A stretch of DNA of 64,000 nucleotides, from positions 1,550,001 through 1,614,000 of the forward strand of contig OZ244119.1 in assembly GCA_965215755.1 (NCBI GenBank), in the 5' to 3' direction. The position numbers were made by a program, and so were the translations under genes. The stretch is from Tectiglobus sp965215755. Its GTDB lineage: Bacteria; Pseudomonadota; Alphaproteobacteria; Rhizobiales; Hyphomicrobiaceae. Position 1 is the stretch's first letter; the number at the start of each line of letters is the position of its first letter. The notes under the pieces are model-generated. The model did not search any database and had not been told where the DNA came from. It saw only the letters and a list, made by a program, of their open reading frames with translations. This document shows positions 1 to 8,146 of this stretch, one piece after another.

Positions 1-298
1 CCCAACGAATGGCCGTCGACAACAGCGGGCAGGATTGCCTGACGTCGAGGTTCGTCTCGACCTCTACGTGGCGTGTCGTTGCGCCGATGATCAATTGGTT
101 GTTCTCGGCGCGAATGCCGGAGAGCGATTTGATTCTTCCAATGTCAATCAAGAGTTCAGGCCGAGCAAGCCGCATGGCCAGCATTGGTATCAGGCTTTGT
201 CCGCCGGCGATGATGCGCGCGTCTTCGCGGGTTGCCAGAAGCTCGAGCACTGTCTCGATGCTATCAGGCCGGATATAGTCGAATGGTACTGGCTTCAC
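1..298 (-). CDS. CoxM-type FAD-binding subunit of a molybdenum hydroxylase (5' part only)
   Basis: Reading the minus strand from a GTG at 298 gives an open frame of 99 codons to the window edge. It starts VKPVPFDYIRPDS, has ATREDARIIAGGQSLIPMLA at about residues 21-40, then MRLARPELLIDI. This is the N-terminal FAD-binding half of the CO dehydrogenase/xanthine dehydrogenase medium subunit family (coxM/cutM), where the AGGQSL-P-M segment binds the FAD pyrophosphate. The family normally works with a molybdopterin large subunit and a 2Fe-2S small subunit, which would lie beyond base 1. The gene follows the amidohydrolase by 63 bp on the same strand, so it is probably the fourth gene of that operon. 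No ATG fits the family N-terminus, so GTG is the likely start. The exact substrate cannot be told. Confidence 0.78.
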   Translation of the reverse strand, partial: MKPVPFDYIRPDSIETVLELLATREDARIIAGGQSLIPMLAMRLARPELLIDIGRIKSLSGIRAENNQLIIGATTRHVEVETNLDVRQSCPLLSTAIRW

Positions 299-361
299 TG
301 CAGTTGGGCTTTCCGGCGGTCTATTTGCTCCGAAGTGCGATGGTGATGGAAGGACCAAGCA

Positions 362-1597
362 TCAGCTTCGCGGTGGCAGTCTGTCCGGGAGATTGAACAT
401 GGTTTGGGCATTCCGCCCCAGAATGTTGCGCTTCTGATCTTCGTTGAGGAACGGCAGGTCGTAAATGACGCGCGGTGTGTCGAAGTCGAAATGCGGCCAG
501 TCGGAAGACCATAGCAGCTGTGTTTCGGCATTGATCATTTCGAAGGTCAATTCGAGGGCCTTTGGATTGCTCGCTTCCATCGGCTGACTGGAATACCAGC
601 AGTGTTGGCGCATGTATTCACTGGGCGGCATCTTGAGTGCAGGTGCCTCGGACTGGCGCATCAGGAACTGATCGTCGAGACGTTGCATTAGAAACGGCAC
701 CCAGGCCAGCCCGCTCTCGACCCACAGTGATTTCAGTTTTGGAAAGCGTTCCGGGATGCCCTGCAAGATCCAATTCGTCATATGCACCATATTGCACCAG
801 ACGAAGCCGAGCGCATGCATCCCAAGGAATGTCGGGATGGTTGCCAGCGACGGGTCCTGCCAATGATAACCGGCGTGGAAACAGATTGGTTTCCCACTTT
901 CCTCAATCATTCGATACAGCCGCATATATTCATTGGCATGGACGGGCTTGTACCGCGTTGAGGTTACTGTGAAACCAACGACTCGATCGTTGTTGGCATA
1001 CTCTTCGACCACCTTGCAGGCTTCATCCGGCGTATTGAATGGGAGATAGGCAAGCGCAATGATGCCATTATCATCACTCAACAGTTTCTCGGAAACCCAA
1101 CGATTGTAGGCATTGCCAAGAGCGACCTCCATCTGCACCTGAGGGTGCATGCCGAGGAACAACATAGATGTCGGAAACACGACCATATAGGCGCAGGCGA
1201 GACCTTCCATGGCGCGCCGCGTGAGCACGACATCACGATGAACGCCAGCAGGTGACTCGATCTTTTCGCGTTGATCGGATTGGTGAGGAATCCTGCCGCC
1301 GACATCCTGATAGCGCAATCCAAAATCACCCACCAATCCATAAGGCGGCGAACCCACACGCTCGGTGTGATATCGTTCGGCCTGGTCGCGCAAAACTGGG
1401 TCATCTATGTAGCGCACGATCTCTTTCCAGGAGACCGACTCGACGTGGTGGGCATCCAGATCAACGATCGTCCAGTCTGAATAACCCTGCGCATCAGCGT
1501 GCTCGCGGGAATGACGCAGATACTCCCGTGTATCTGTATAGGTATCGATGTCCTGCAGGTTGGGAGAACTGACGTATCCGCTTCGTTGATCCATCAT
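362..1597 (-). CDS. Amidohydrolase family (amidohydrolase_2/ACMSD-like) metal-dependent hydrolase
   Basis: A 411-aa protein of the amidohydrolase-2 superfamily, which includes aminocarboxymuconate semialdehyde decarboxylase and related non-oxidative decarboxylases and hydrolases acting on aromatic or cyclic acids. The metal site is suggested by DLDAHH (46-51), FHAG (240-243) and SSDWPHFD (364-371), followed by the typical C-terminal NILGRNAQTMF (391-401). A strong ribosome binding site, AAGGAG, lies 8 bases before the ATG and includes the stop of the upstream 141-aa gene, so the two are tightly coupled. Downstream, after 63 bp, comes a CoxM-like gene; upstream is a Rieske protein. The neighbourhood suggests ring-acid or amide catabolism. 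The family is firm; whether it hydrolyses or decarboxylates is not decidable here. Confidence 0.9.
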   Translation of the reverse strand: MMDQRSGYVSSPNLQDIDTYTDTREYLRHSREHADAQGYSDWTIVDLDAHHVESVSWKEIVRYIDDPVLRDQAERYHTERVGSPPYGLVGDFGLRYQDVGGRIPHQSDQREKIESPAGVHRDVVLTRRAMEGLACAYMVVFPTSMLFLGMHPQVQMEVALGNAYNRWVSEKLLSDDNGIIALAYLPFNTPDEACKVVEEYANNDRVVGFTVTSTRYKPVHANEYMRLYRMIEESGKPICFHAGYHWQDPSLATIPTFLGMHALGFVWCNMVHMTNWILQGIPERFPKLKSLWVESGLAWVPFLMQRLDDQFLMRQSEAPALKMPPSEYMRQHCWYSSQPMEASNPKALELTFEMINAETQLLWSSDWPHFDFDTPRVIYDLPFLNEDQKRNILGRNAQTMFNLPDRLPPRS

Positions 1598-1602
1598 CTT
1601 GA

Positions 1603-2028
1603 TTACTCCTTTGATCCCGCTTCAGCGTTGTCATCAGGTTCTGGTGTCAGGTGATAGTCTTCCGGCCTGCGGCGTGACCAAAGCCCGAACTCCATCGGTC
1701 CGAGCCTTAGGGCCCGTAGGATTTCTGTGGTGGCTGTCAATGCCTCTGTCGGGGTCACGACTTCATCGTATTGTCCCTTAACCGGGCGAAAGGTCCGGCC
1801 ACCGCCGTCCGCTTTGCACGCATAAAGCTTAATGGCTGCCGTCATGAGCTGGCGGACTGCTTCGTCGGAAATCCGATCCTCTTCCCCGGCGTCAATCGCA
1901 TCCTGGACCTGTTGCCAGATGCGCTCGGCAGCATCCTCGACTTCTCGATAAGGATCATTGGCTCCGTCAAATGCCGGATCGTCACTGGGAGTCACGGACG
2001 TACACCTTTCCTTCGCGGACGAAGACAT
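1603..2028 (-). CDS. Uncharacterised 141-aa acidic protein in the amidohydrolase operon
   Basis: I do not recognise the family. The protein is soluble, rich in Asp and Glu at both ends, with a predicted helical middle (REVEDAAERIWQQVQDAIDA) and a conserved-looking core TFRPVKGQYDEVVTPTEALT before a WSRRRPEDYH motif near the C-terminus. It sits between the Rieske gene and the amidohydrolase, and its stop codon falls inside the amidohydrolase ribosome binding site, so it belongs to that operon. Starting at 2028 it overlaps the Rieske end by 47 bp; a GTG at 1995 (VTPSDDPAF) would reduce the overlap to 14 bp and could be the true start. It may be an accessory subunit, but that rests on position only. 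Confidence 0.65.
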   Translation of the reverse strand: MSSSAKERCTSVTPSDDPAFDGANDPYREVEDAAERIWQQVQDAIDAGEEDRISDEAVRQLMTAAIKLYACKADGGGRTFRPVKGQYDEVVTPTEALTATTEILRALRLGPMEFGLWSRRRPEDYHLTPEPDDNAEAGSKE

Positions 2029-2353
2029 TGACAGGGGTCAGTTTCAGGTCTGGCATCCCTGCATGTGCGCCGGTGCGAATATTAAACTCAGCTCCGTGCC
2101 ACGGACACACAATATGCAGCTGAGCGTCATCATATGCGCGGCCATGAACCTGTTTGTCGTCATCTATGTTGTCGACAACCCGCTTGAAGATTCGGCCCTG
2201 GCAGATTGGGCCGCCCTGATGCGGGCAAACGTTGCGCCAGGCGTGAAATTCGCCGTCGATTTGAAAGACGCCGATATCGACGCCGTTGATCGTCAATAGC
2301 TGCTTTGGCGTGTTGTCGAAGTCTTCTACCGATGCAATTTCATGTTCAGCCAT
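1982..2353 (-). CDS. Rieske [2Fe-2S] domain protein (ferredoxin type)
   Basis: A 123-aa stand-alone Rieske protein. The two cluster-binding loops are CPHQGG (43-48) and CPWHGAEF (83-90), giving the Cys-X-His and Cys-X2-His ligands. About 37 residues separate the two loops, longer than the usual 16-20, because of an acidic insertion around DNIDDDKQVHGRAYDD. Such small Rieske proteins pass electrons to oxygenases, but no oxygenase subunit is visible nearby, so the partner is open. It is the first gene of the minus-strand operon leading into the 141-aa protein and the amidohydrolase. A GTG at 2368 would add five residues; the ATG at 2353 gives the usual N-terminus. No signal peptide, so it acts in the cytoplasm. 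Confidence 0.9.
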   Translation of the reverse strand: MAEHEIASVEDFDNTPKQLLTINGVDIGVFQIDGEFHAWRNVCPHQGGPICQGRIFKRVVDNIDDDKQVHGRAYDDAQLHIVCPWHGAEFNIRTGAHAGMPDLKLTPVNVFVREGKVYVRDSQ

Positions 2354-2690
2354 TGTCTGCCACCGCACTCACGACGTGTGTTTCAATCGTCACCATGGTC
2401 GCAGACAAGTCGAACGAGTCCAAGGCCGTCTTCAAAACTATCATTGTGATGCTGATGGAGTAGGTTCGCTCGGTCGCGTTTTATAGTTCGGAACTTTTCT
2501 TAGAACTCTTCTAAGGTGCTGTTTTTGTTGAATTTAAGAATGATATCTGAGAAGTGTTTCCTGATGAGTTTGTGAAATCTGATGATCGACTGCTGGCTGG
2601 TTTGGGACATGATCTTTGGGCTGGTTAGAAGTATCAGCGCGAGACGTCAGATCCGCGAGACCTGCAATATGGTGAAGGTATTGAGCCGAT
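2354..2690. other. Divergent intergenic region with a short hairpin
   Basis: This gap separates the Rieske operon (minus) from the sterol-desaturase-like gene (plus) and should hold both promoters. A perfect 7-bp inverted repeat with a 3-base loop (CTTAGAA-CTC-TTCTAAG) lies at 2499-2515, followed by a run of five T at about 2521. It could be an operator or a weak terminator. An ATG at 2396 opens only 22 codons and has no ribosome binding site, so I do not call it a gene. Confidence 0.4.
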
Positions 2691-3800
2691 ATGGATGCAA
2701 TTATTGCGGAGTATCTTGATCGGGTTGTTGATCCGTTCATCAATCCGAAGAAGCGAATTTTTCTTGGCTATCTGCTTGCTGCCCTGGCCATTGCAATGGG
2801 CGTCCAGATACTCATCGCGCGGAAGCGGATGAGCGACGCTCTGAAGGAATTCTTTGCTACGAGGGTTTGGTTTTCACGTTCAGCCATTGCGGACTACAAG
2901 ATATTGTTGGTCAATCACGCCCTGATGATGGGAATTGTGCCGCGTCTTGTCTCGAAGCTTGTCGTTGCGACAGTGATCTTTGAGGCGCTGCATCTGTGGC
3001 TGGATGGCCGTGTGGTGTTGTGGCCTGAGGCGCCAGGCTGGCTCATTGCCGGCCTGTTCACGGTCACATTGTTCCTGCTTGACGATCTTTCAAAATATTT
3101 GGTGCATCGGGCTATGCATCGCTGGTCGGCGTTATGGGCGTTCCACAAGGTCCATCACTCGGCCGAAGTCCTGACGCCATTCACTGTCTATCGCACCCAT
3201 CCCGTTGAAGGTGTTTTGTTTGCGCTCAGATCCGTCGTGGTTCAGGCGCTTACCATCTCGGTTTTTATGTTCTTCTTCGGTGACCGTGCAGACCTTGTTA
3301 CAATCCTCGGAGCCAACGCCTTTCTGTTTTTGTTCAATGCGGCGGGTTCGAACCTTCGACATTCGCACGTGTGGATTAGCTACGGTCGTGCGATTGAGCA
3401 CTGGCTGATTTCACCGGCTCAGCATCAGATCCACCATTCAGTTGCCGAAAAACACCATGATCGAAACTTTGGTGCGGTTCTCGCGATATGGGACCGTATC
3501 GGCGGAAGCCTCCATCTTGCGGAGACGGAGACGCAGGTCCGCTTTGGTGTAGACGGCTCAGCACCAACGGACCATCGCCTTACGTCGCTCTATCTGACGC
3601 CTATTCTGGAGTCTGCTCGTTGCCTCGTTCGTCCGCTTGCCAGAGCTTGCACGTTGCTTCGTGTAAACTGGGTCTTTGGCGCTGTGCGATGGTCGCTTTT
3701 GGCAGTCATCGTTGCGAGTGTCGCCTGGCTGGCGGTCTCGAATTCGCTTGTTGCCAACGAAACTGGTGGTGGGGTCCCGATGTCTCGGGCTTTCCGCTAG
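2691..3800 (+). CDS. Sterol desaturase / fatty acid hydroxylase family membrane protein
   Basis: A 369-aa integral membrane protein of the fatty acid hydroxylase superfamily, which uses a di-iron centre bound by clustered histidines. The histidine boxes are HRAMH (139-143), HKVHH (152-156), NLRHSH (221-226) and HQIHH (245-249), with a further HH at 255-256. Hydrophobic segments lie at about 24-44, 72-102, 118-134 and 182-218, and a fourth region near 325-345 forms an extra C-terminal membrane helix. The N-terminal membrane extension makes it longer than the minimal family domain. Substrate (lipid, sterol, carotenoid or hopanoid) cannot be read from sequence. It stands alone on the plus strand between two minus-strand operons. 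The His set is complete, so it is likely active. Confidence 0.88.
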   Translation: MDAIIAEYLDRVVDPFINPKKRIFLGYLLAALAIAMGVQILIARKRMSDALKEFFATRVWFSRSAIADYKILLVNHALMMGIVPRLVSKLVVATVIFEALHLWLDGRVVLWPEAPGWLIAGLFTVTLFLLDDLSKYLVHRAMHRWSALWAFHKVHHSAEVLTPFTVYRTHPVEGVLFALRSVVVQALTISVFMFFFGDRADLVTILGANAFLFLFNAAGSNLRHSHVWISYGRAIEHWLISPAQHQIHHSVAEKHHDRNFGAVLAIWDRIGGSLHLAETETQVRFGVDGSAPTDHRLTSLYLTPILESARCLVRPLARACTLLRVNWVFGAVRWSLLAVIVASVAWLAVSNSLVANETGGGVPMSRAFR

Positions 3801-3963
3801 CGTTACCGCCTTGGCGACGGTGTGAGAGGCGTCCATTCTGGAAGCTCTTGAATCAGGCTTTGCGAGCATGATCGAATGTCGTGTGACTGCGTTCCTGTAG
3901 TGTTGCAAAGTATTGCGAACTGGAATGGGGCGTAACTGCAATGGCGTTGTCAGAAGTCGCAAC

Positions 3964-4200
3964 TCAACTGGCCTTTTTCTTTTTGACCCTTTCGATTGAT
4001 TTGATTGCCCCGCGAACCTTCCCTGAGCGTTCGGCAATCTGCGCATCCTGGGCCGTTATAGCATCCCAGATGCCCTGCTCATCACTCAGGTCAGAGATTT
4101 CCTGTAGCAAAACTTTGCGGTTTGAGGTCTGCGTTCCATCTTCATAGAGCACATCGAAAAGGGCAAACTCTGACTGTGCCTTTAGCTTCATGCGTGCCAT
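3964..4200 (-). CDS. Small conserved protein found beside RhlE helicases
   Basis: A 78-aa basic protein beginning MARMKLKAQSEFALFDVLYE and ending in a lysine-rich tail (KSIERVKKKKAS). The frame is open further upstream, but an ATG at 4200 with GAGGG six bases before it matches the family start. In other alphaproteobacteria, from memory, similar proteins (xxKAQxxFxFFDVxYEDGxxxSNR...AIKSI) lie next to DEAD-box helicase genes, as here, where it follows the helicase by 274 bp on the same strand. That suggests a role in RNA or ribosome metabolism, but no function has been established that I know of. The tail may bind RNA. Confidence 0.75.
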   Translation of the reverse strand: MARMKLKAQSEFALFDVLYEDGTQTSNRKVLLQEISDLSDEQGIWDAITAQDAQIAERSGKVRGAIKSIERVKKKKAS

Positions 4201-4474
4201 GATATTCCCTCGATTTATCCGAGTCGTAAGCGCGTCCCCGGAATTTACAGAAGACAAGTTCTGGGCACGATAACGCTGGTTTTTTGAGTGCTGAGCGTAA
4301 TCGCGCTTTGAACTGGAAGCGGCAGCTTGGTCTCGACAGCAAGCTAATGTTGAAGCGTGCTGAAGCATCGGTTCGCGCGCTCGTCTATCAAATCACCTTG
4401 CTTCGACTGGTATGTTTCCAAAGCTACCAACTCACTAGCTCTCAACTCCTTGACGAGTAAAACGCTCAAGCAGA

Positions 4475-5839
4475 TCAAACCACTGCCAAGGTTTTCTTGG
4501 TTGATGACGATCTTCTGCGCTTTCGGTGACTTGAATCTGACTTGGTGCCTTGCGCATTGGCGCGCTGACCAGATCCTTGCTCCGCTTTTGGAGCGCTCGC
4601 CCTACGAGCTGATTTTGCACGCTGGCTTCGCGGCCGACTCGGTGCTGAGTTGTTTGGTCTTCCGCGTTGTCCGCGCTTTGCTCGGCTCTCTGTTGCTGCG
4701 ATACGATCATCATAACGCGAGTCCGTCTCGCTTTGGATCTTTTGGCGTATTAGGGCCTCGATGCCGCGCAAGTACTTCAGCTCTGACGGATCGCAAAGCG
4801 ATATCGCTCGTCCCGATGCGCCGGCGCGGGCGGTACGCCCAATGCGATGAACATAGGCTTCCGGGACTTCTGGAAGTTCGAAATTGATGACATGGGAGAC
4901 GCCCTCAATATCAATCCCGCGTGCGGCGATGTCGGTTGCAACCAGAACCTCAATTTTGGCACTCTTGAAGGCTTCCAACGCTCGCTCACGTTGGTTCTGA
5001 CTTTTGTTGCCGTGAATCGCTGCGGTCCGGATGCCGGCATTCTCCAGGTGCTTGGCCACGCGGTCAGCGCCGCGTTTGGTGCGTGTGAAAACCAGGGTTC
5101 GCCGCATCTGGTCATCGACAATCAGTTTGGCGACAGCTTCCCGCTTATCTTTTGCATTGAGATGGATAATGCGTTGACTGACGCGCTCGGCGGTCGATGA
5201 AACAGGTGCTACGGAAACCCGCTCCGGGTTCCGCAGAAAATCGCGCGCAAGTTCAGAGATCGACGCTGGCATTGTCGCCGAAAAGAAGAGAGTCTGACGT
5301 TGTCGTGGCAGACGCGAGACAATGCTGCGAATAGGTTTGACAAAGCCAAGATCCAACATCTGGTCGGCCTCATCAAGCACCAGGATCTCGGTTTGATCTA
5401 GTTTCACCGCGCCGGTTGCCAAATGATCGAGCAAACGTCCCGGTGTGGCGACGAGGACATCAACACCCCGCGCCAGTGTTTTGATTTGAGGGCCATGCCC
5501 GACACCACCGAAAACAGTTGTGATCGAGAGTTTGAGATTGCCGGCGTAAACGCCAAAGCTGTCCGCGATCTGTGATGCCAATTCACGCGTCGGCGACAAG
5601 ACCAGAACTCTTGCGCACTTGCGTTGGAGCTTTTTGCGATTGGTCGCAAGCGCATGGATGATGGGCAATGCGAATGCAGCGGTCTTACCGGTACCGGTCT
5701 GAGCAATGCCGAGAATATCGCGACCGTCGAGCACATGCGGAATTGCCTGTGTTTGGATCGGCGTTGGCTTTTGGTAGTTGCCCTGTTCTAGAGCTTTGAG
5801 GACAGGACCTGTAAGGCCCAAGTCTGCGAATGTCGTCAC
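4475..5839 (-). CDS. rhlE: DEAD-box ATP-dependent RNA helicase, RhlE type
   Basis: A 454-aa helicase that unwinds short RNA duplexes, usually in ribosome assembly, RNA decay or cold adaptation. All core motifs are present: Q-motif (PTPIQTQAIP, 25-34), AQTGTGKT (46-53), PTRELA (83-88), TPGR (132-135), DEAD (156-159), SAT (187-189), ARGID (306-310) and HRIGRTAR (331-338). The region after about residue 380 is a low-complexity tail rich in Arg, Lys and Ser, typical of RhlE proteins, and probably helps hold RNA. It is followed on the same strand by the 78-aa partner gene. The start ATG gives the family-typical MTTFADLGL. Nothing is missing. Confidence 0.95.
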   Translation of the reverse strand: MTTFADLGLTGPVLKALEQGNYQKPTPIQTQAIPHVLDGRDILGIAQTGTGKTAAFALPIIHALATNRKKLQRKCARVLVLSPTRELASQIADSFGVYAGNLKLSITTVFGGVGHGPQIKTLARGVDVLVATPGRLLDHLATGAVKLDQTEILVLDEADQMLDLGFVKPIRSIVSRLPRQRQTLFFSATMPASISELARDFLRNPERVSVAPVSSTAERVSQRIIHLNAKDKREAVAKLIVDDQMRRTLVFTRTKRGADRVAKHLENAGIRTAAIHGNKSQNQRERALEAFKSAKIEVLVATDIAARGIDIEGVSHVINFELPEVPEAYVHRIGRTARAGASGRAISLCDPSELKYLRGIEALIRQKIQSETDSRYDDRIAATESRAKRGQRGRPNNSAPSRPRSQRAKSARRASAPKAEQGSGQRANAQGTKSDSSHRKRRRSSSTKKTLAVV

Positions 5840-6237
5840 ACTTTATCTTTCTTCAGCAACGTGGGATCGGGACCAACGCGTGAGTTGTGCGCTGCCCGAT
5901 GTAAGTCTGCTCTAAGACACCCCGCGTGGACTGGGTCGTCATTGTGTTAAGAATTAAAATTGCTCGACAGCGGTTGATCGCACGAAAGATCCAACAGGAT
6001 CTGCCAGAGTGCGATGCCCTTCACGCGGCTGGAGCAAATTGAGATCTGCTTTGTTGCAGTGCAACAACTACATGCCATGTTCGGTTAGAAAAGTCAAAAA
6101 GTACTTTAAAACCATGACAATCGGAGTTCACCAGATGACATGATCGTAACCGCGCGCGCCGCCGCATCGTAACCGCGCGCGCCGCCGCCTGAAATGTCAC
6201 AGGTGTATCTCTCGACCCACAAAGTAATCCGACCCCT
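5840..6237. other. Intergenic region upstream of rhlE and the phasin gene
   Basis: No convincing gene. It must carry the rhlE promoter (minus) and probably the phasin promoter (plus). The clearest structure is a tandem duplication of a CG-rich 23-bp unit at 6143-6188, listed separately. Runs of A and T around 5950-5970 are compatible with a promoter region, but I cannot assign -35 and -10 boxes with confidence. Confidence 0.4.
6143..6188. repeat. Perfect tandem duplication of a 23-bp CG-rich unit
   Basis: Two identical 23-bp copies lie head to tail at 6143-6165 and 6166-6188. Each starts ATCGTAACC and continues with an alternating CGCGCGC tract and GCCGCCGC. It lies about 195-240 bp before the phasin start. 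Identical copies point to a recent slippage duplication. The alternating CG run could adopt unusual DNA structure. Confidence 0.9.
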
Positions 6238-6384
6238 TTGGGGCGAAAGCTTGGGACGACTTCACTCGCCAGTTTCTTCACCGCGAAAGCCACCATCACG
6301 ACTGAATTCGTGTATGGTCAAGTTGAGCGAGCGTTCGATGAGATGCTCGAGCTTGTTGCAGCCATTCAACTCAGGACCAGGTGA
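6238..6384 (+). CDS. Possible 48-aa leader ORF coupled to the phasin gene
   Basis: A frame open from a TTG at 6238 encodes about 48 residues ending in FVYGQVERAFDEMLELVAAI and a short basic end. Its stop TGA overlaps the phasin ATG as TGATG (6382-6386), the classic arrangement for translational coupling. The C-terminal half looks like an amphipathic helix and uses common codons. There is no ATG before codon 36 and no clear ribosome binding site, so this may be chance or the tail of a decayed gene. Low confidence. Confidence 0.22.
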   Translation: MGRKLGTTSLASFFTAKATITTEFVYGQVERAFDEMLELVAAIQLRTR

Positions 6385-6773
6385 TGACACAAAACCCATT
6401 CGCGATGCCCAAGGAAATGCGTGAGCTCACGGAGAAAAACATCGAGCAGGCTCAGGCTGCGTTTGGCCAGTTCAGTGATGCTATGAGCCAGGCGATGACA
6501 ATGTGGACGCAGGCTTTGCCAAAGAACAACATCACGTCGGGTTTTGCTCTCGTTCAGGAGCGGGCCATGCACTACGCGAAGGAAAACGCCGAGGCAAGCA
6601 TGGCATTGGCGAATGACTTGGCCAAAGCAAAGGATGTTCAAGACATTCTGGCGCTGCAAACAAAGTTCGCGCAGAAACAAATGCAGTCGTACGCGCAGCA
6701 AACCCAGGAATTGGCCCGACTGATGACGGATGCTACGAAAGGCGCGGCGGAGGCCATGCAGCCAAAGAGCTAG
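6384..6773 (+). CDS. Phasin family protein (polyhydroxyalkanoate granule associated)
   Basis: A 129-aa, almost wholly helical protein (MTQNPFAMPKEMRELTEKN...) of the Phasin_2 type. Phasins coat the surface of polyhydroxyalkanoate storage granules and control their number and size. The sequence shows the usual run of Ala, Gln, Glu and Met with heptad-like spacing (EQAQAAFGQFSDAM; LAKAKDVQDILALQTKFAQK) and the central AKxxxDxxxLQxxFxxxQ pattern. A GTG at 6381 would add one residue; the ATG at 6384 with AGGACCAGG before it is preferred. No polymer synthase or depolymerase gene is nearby, so the link to storage is by family only. Confidence 0.85.
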   Translation: MTQNPFAMPKEMRELTEKNIEQAQAAFGQFSDAMSQAMTMWTQALPKNNITSGFALVQERAMHYAKENAEASMALANDLAKAKDVQDILALQTKFAQKQMQSYAQQTQELARLMTDATKGAAEAMQPKS

Positions 6774-6924
6774 CGGGAAACGCGAACGCGGGTGATGAAG
6801 GATCGTCTCAGGAGCGCTTCAAACCGCGCATCAATTTTGAATGGAGCGTGCCGCACCAGCGGTGCGCAGCCTGCCTGACTGGCGCGTCGCTGCACAGCCG
6901 GATTAAGGCAAGGCAAAGCGCGCC

Positions 6925-6974
6925 CCGGATTGAGTTCACAAACACAATCCGGCAGCCTCATTAGCAGCTGCTAA
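6925..6974. terminator. Hairpin cluster between the convergent phasin and rpsU genes
   Basis: A perfect 8-bp stem (CCGGATTG / CAATCCGG) at 6925-6952 is followed by a 14-bp palindrome TTAGCAGCTGCTAA at 6961-6974 and an AT-rich stretch. Lying between two convergent genes, these are likely transcription end structures. There is no long T-run, so intrinsic termination is uncertain. Confidence 0.45.
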
Positions 6975-7033
6975 CATTTATTAATTTGGGACTACTGGGC
7001 CGAATATTCTGGCCTAGCCGTGATCTCGGCGAA

Positions 7034-7264
7034 TTACCGCCCCGGCTTACCCTTGCTCGGTAGTAGACCTTCGCGCTGGGCGCGCTTACGGGCCAGCTTG
7101 CGTGCTCGACGAATGGCTTCGCTTTTCTGGCGAGCCCGCTTTTCTGAAGGCTTTTCGTAGAATTTGCGCTGCCTGATCTCCCGAAAGAGACCTTCCCGCT
7201 GCATCTTCTTCTTGAGCACCTTGAGTGCCTGGTCGACGTTATTATCGCGTACAGTTACCTGCAT
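7034..7264 (-). CDS. rpsU: 30S ribosomal protein S21 (bS21)
   Basis: A 76-aa basic protein starting MQVTVRDNNVDQALKVLKKK, followed by the FYEKPSEKRARQKSEAIRRAR signature. bS21 sits on the platform of the 30S subunit near the 3' end of 16S rRNA and helps start translation. The DNNVDQAL start and the C-terminal extension past the arginine-rich helix (REGLLPSKGKPGR) match alphaproteobacterial S21. It stands alone, as is common in this class. The start has no rival. Confidence 0.97.
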   Translation of the reverse strand: MQVTVRDNNVDQALKVLKKKMQREGLFREIRQRKFYEKPSEKRARQKSEAIRRARKLARKRAQREGLLPSKGKPGR

Positions 7265-8063
7265 CCATAGTCCTTCCTGTTGCTGACTGACCGTCTATCA
7301 GCCTGCGGTCCGCCCCGCTAGGCCAACGGTCCCAAATCAGCTTGTGAGATATCTCAAACATCGCCCAGACAATGCGATTTAGTAATCTGCGCGGTCTGGT
7401 GACGTAGCATTCATTGGATCTTCGAAAATGCGGAGCAAATCCGCTTAGCGCTTGCTATACAGCATTTTTCCAGGCTTGTCGGCAGTTTTTCTCAAAACAA
7501 GGGGCGGCGAGACGTCATCCGCGGATAGATATTAGTTTCGTTGGCCAAGGCAGGCAGCTGACGGATGCATGTTGACCGTCAAATATTGTTGAAAAATATA
7601 AGGTTAGGTAAAGACTGGTCTGTCGTCATCAAGCCTTGCACAGATCTATGCAAGAAGATGATCTCCAAACCGGTTTGGATGTTTGTGCGAACAAATTAAG
7701 AACATTTTGCCCGACTCGGTGCAGAGGTTCGATGCACTTTTCAAATATAGCCTGACGAGGCATCACGCCGAGTATGGTGGCAATCCGGATATTTCGAGCG
7801 TTCAGTTGTCGTACGATTTCGTCGGTTATCAGTTCAATGGTCACGGGCGAACTGGCCGACTGAGTAGACCATCTCTTCGCGGTCTTTATGGTCGCCTTGG
7901 CGAAACCCACTGGCACTCACCAAGTGACATGCCATCACTTCATCTGGGTGAAGCTCACAGTCTCGCGCATGGAAAATGCTGGCTCTCATCACAGCGTCCC
8001 GAGTTGGTGGATGCCACGCGCATGTTGTGTCCTGCTGCCGATATCTGATGGCCTGATCGAACC
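7265..8063. other. Gene-poor 0.8-kb gap upstream of rpsU
   Basis: The region should hold the rpsU promoter (minus, near 7265-7400). Frames of 95-121 codons exist on both strands between about 7629 and 8048, and a 51-codon minus frame (MRASIFHARDCEL...) lies near 7860-7990. None matches a family I know, they overlap each other, and no good ribosome binding site precedes them. The stretch may hold a decayed gene. I make no gene call. Confidence 0.35.
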
Positions 8064-8103
8064 GAAAAAAAGGCGGACGGGCAAATCAATGCACCGTCCG
8101 CCT
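8064..8103 (-). terminator. Rho-independent terminator of the tctABC operon
   Basis: A perfect 10-bp stem (AGGCGGACGG / CCGTCCGCCT) at 8071-8103 with a 13-base loop is followed, in the minus direction, by seven T (complement of 8064-8070). It begins 43 bp after the tctC stop, so it ends the minus-strand TTT operon. Confidence 0.9.
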
Positions 8104-8146
8104 GAGCCTTAGAATGTAGCCAAGACTCTAACTCACTGTCCTAAAC

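Noticed and set aside
2396..2464. 22-codon frame in the Rieske/desaturase gap
   Set aside because: No ribosome binding site and too short to support without conservation data.
7629..8048. Overlapping frames on both strands (95 and 121 codons)
   Set aside because: They exclude each other, show no known motif and lack start signals; possibly a decayed gene, not enough to call.
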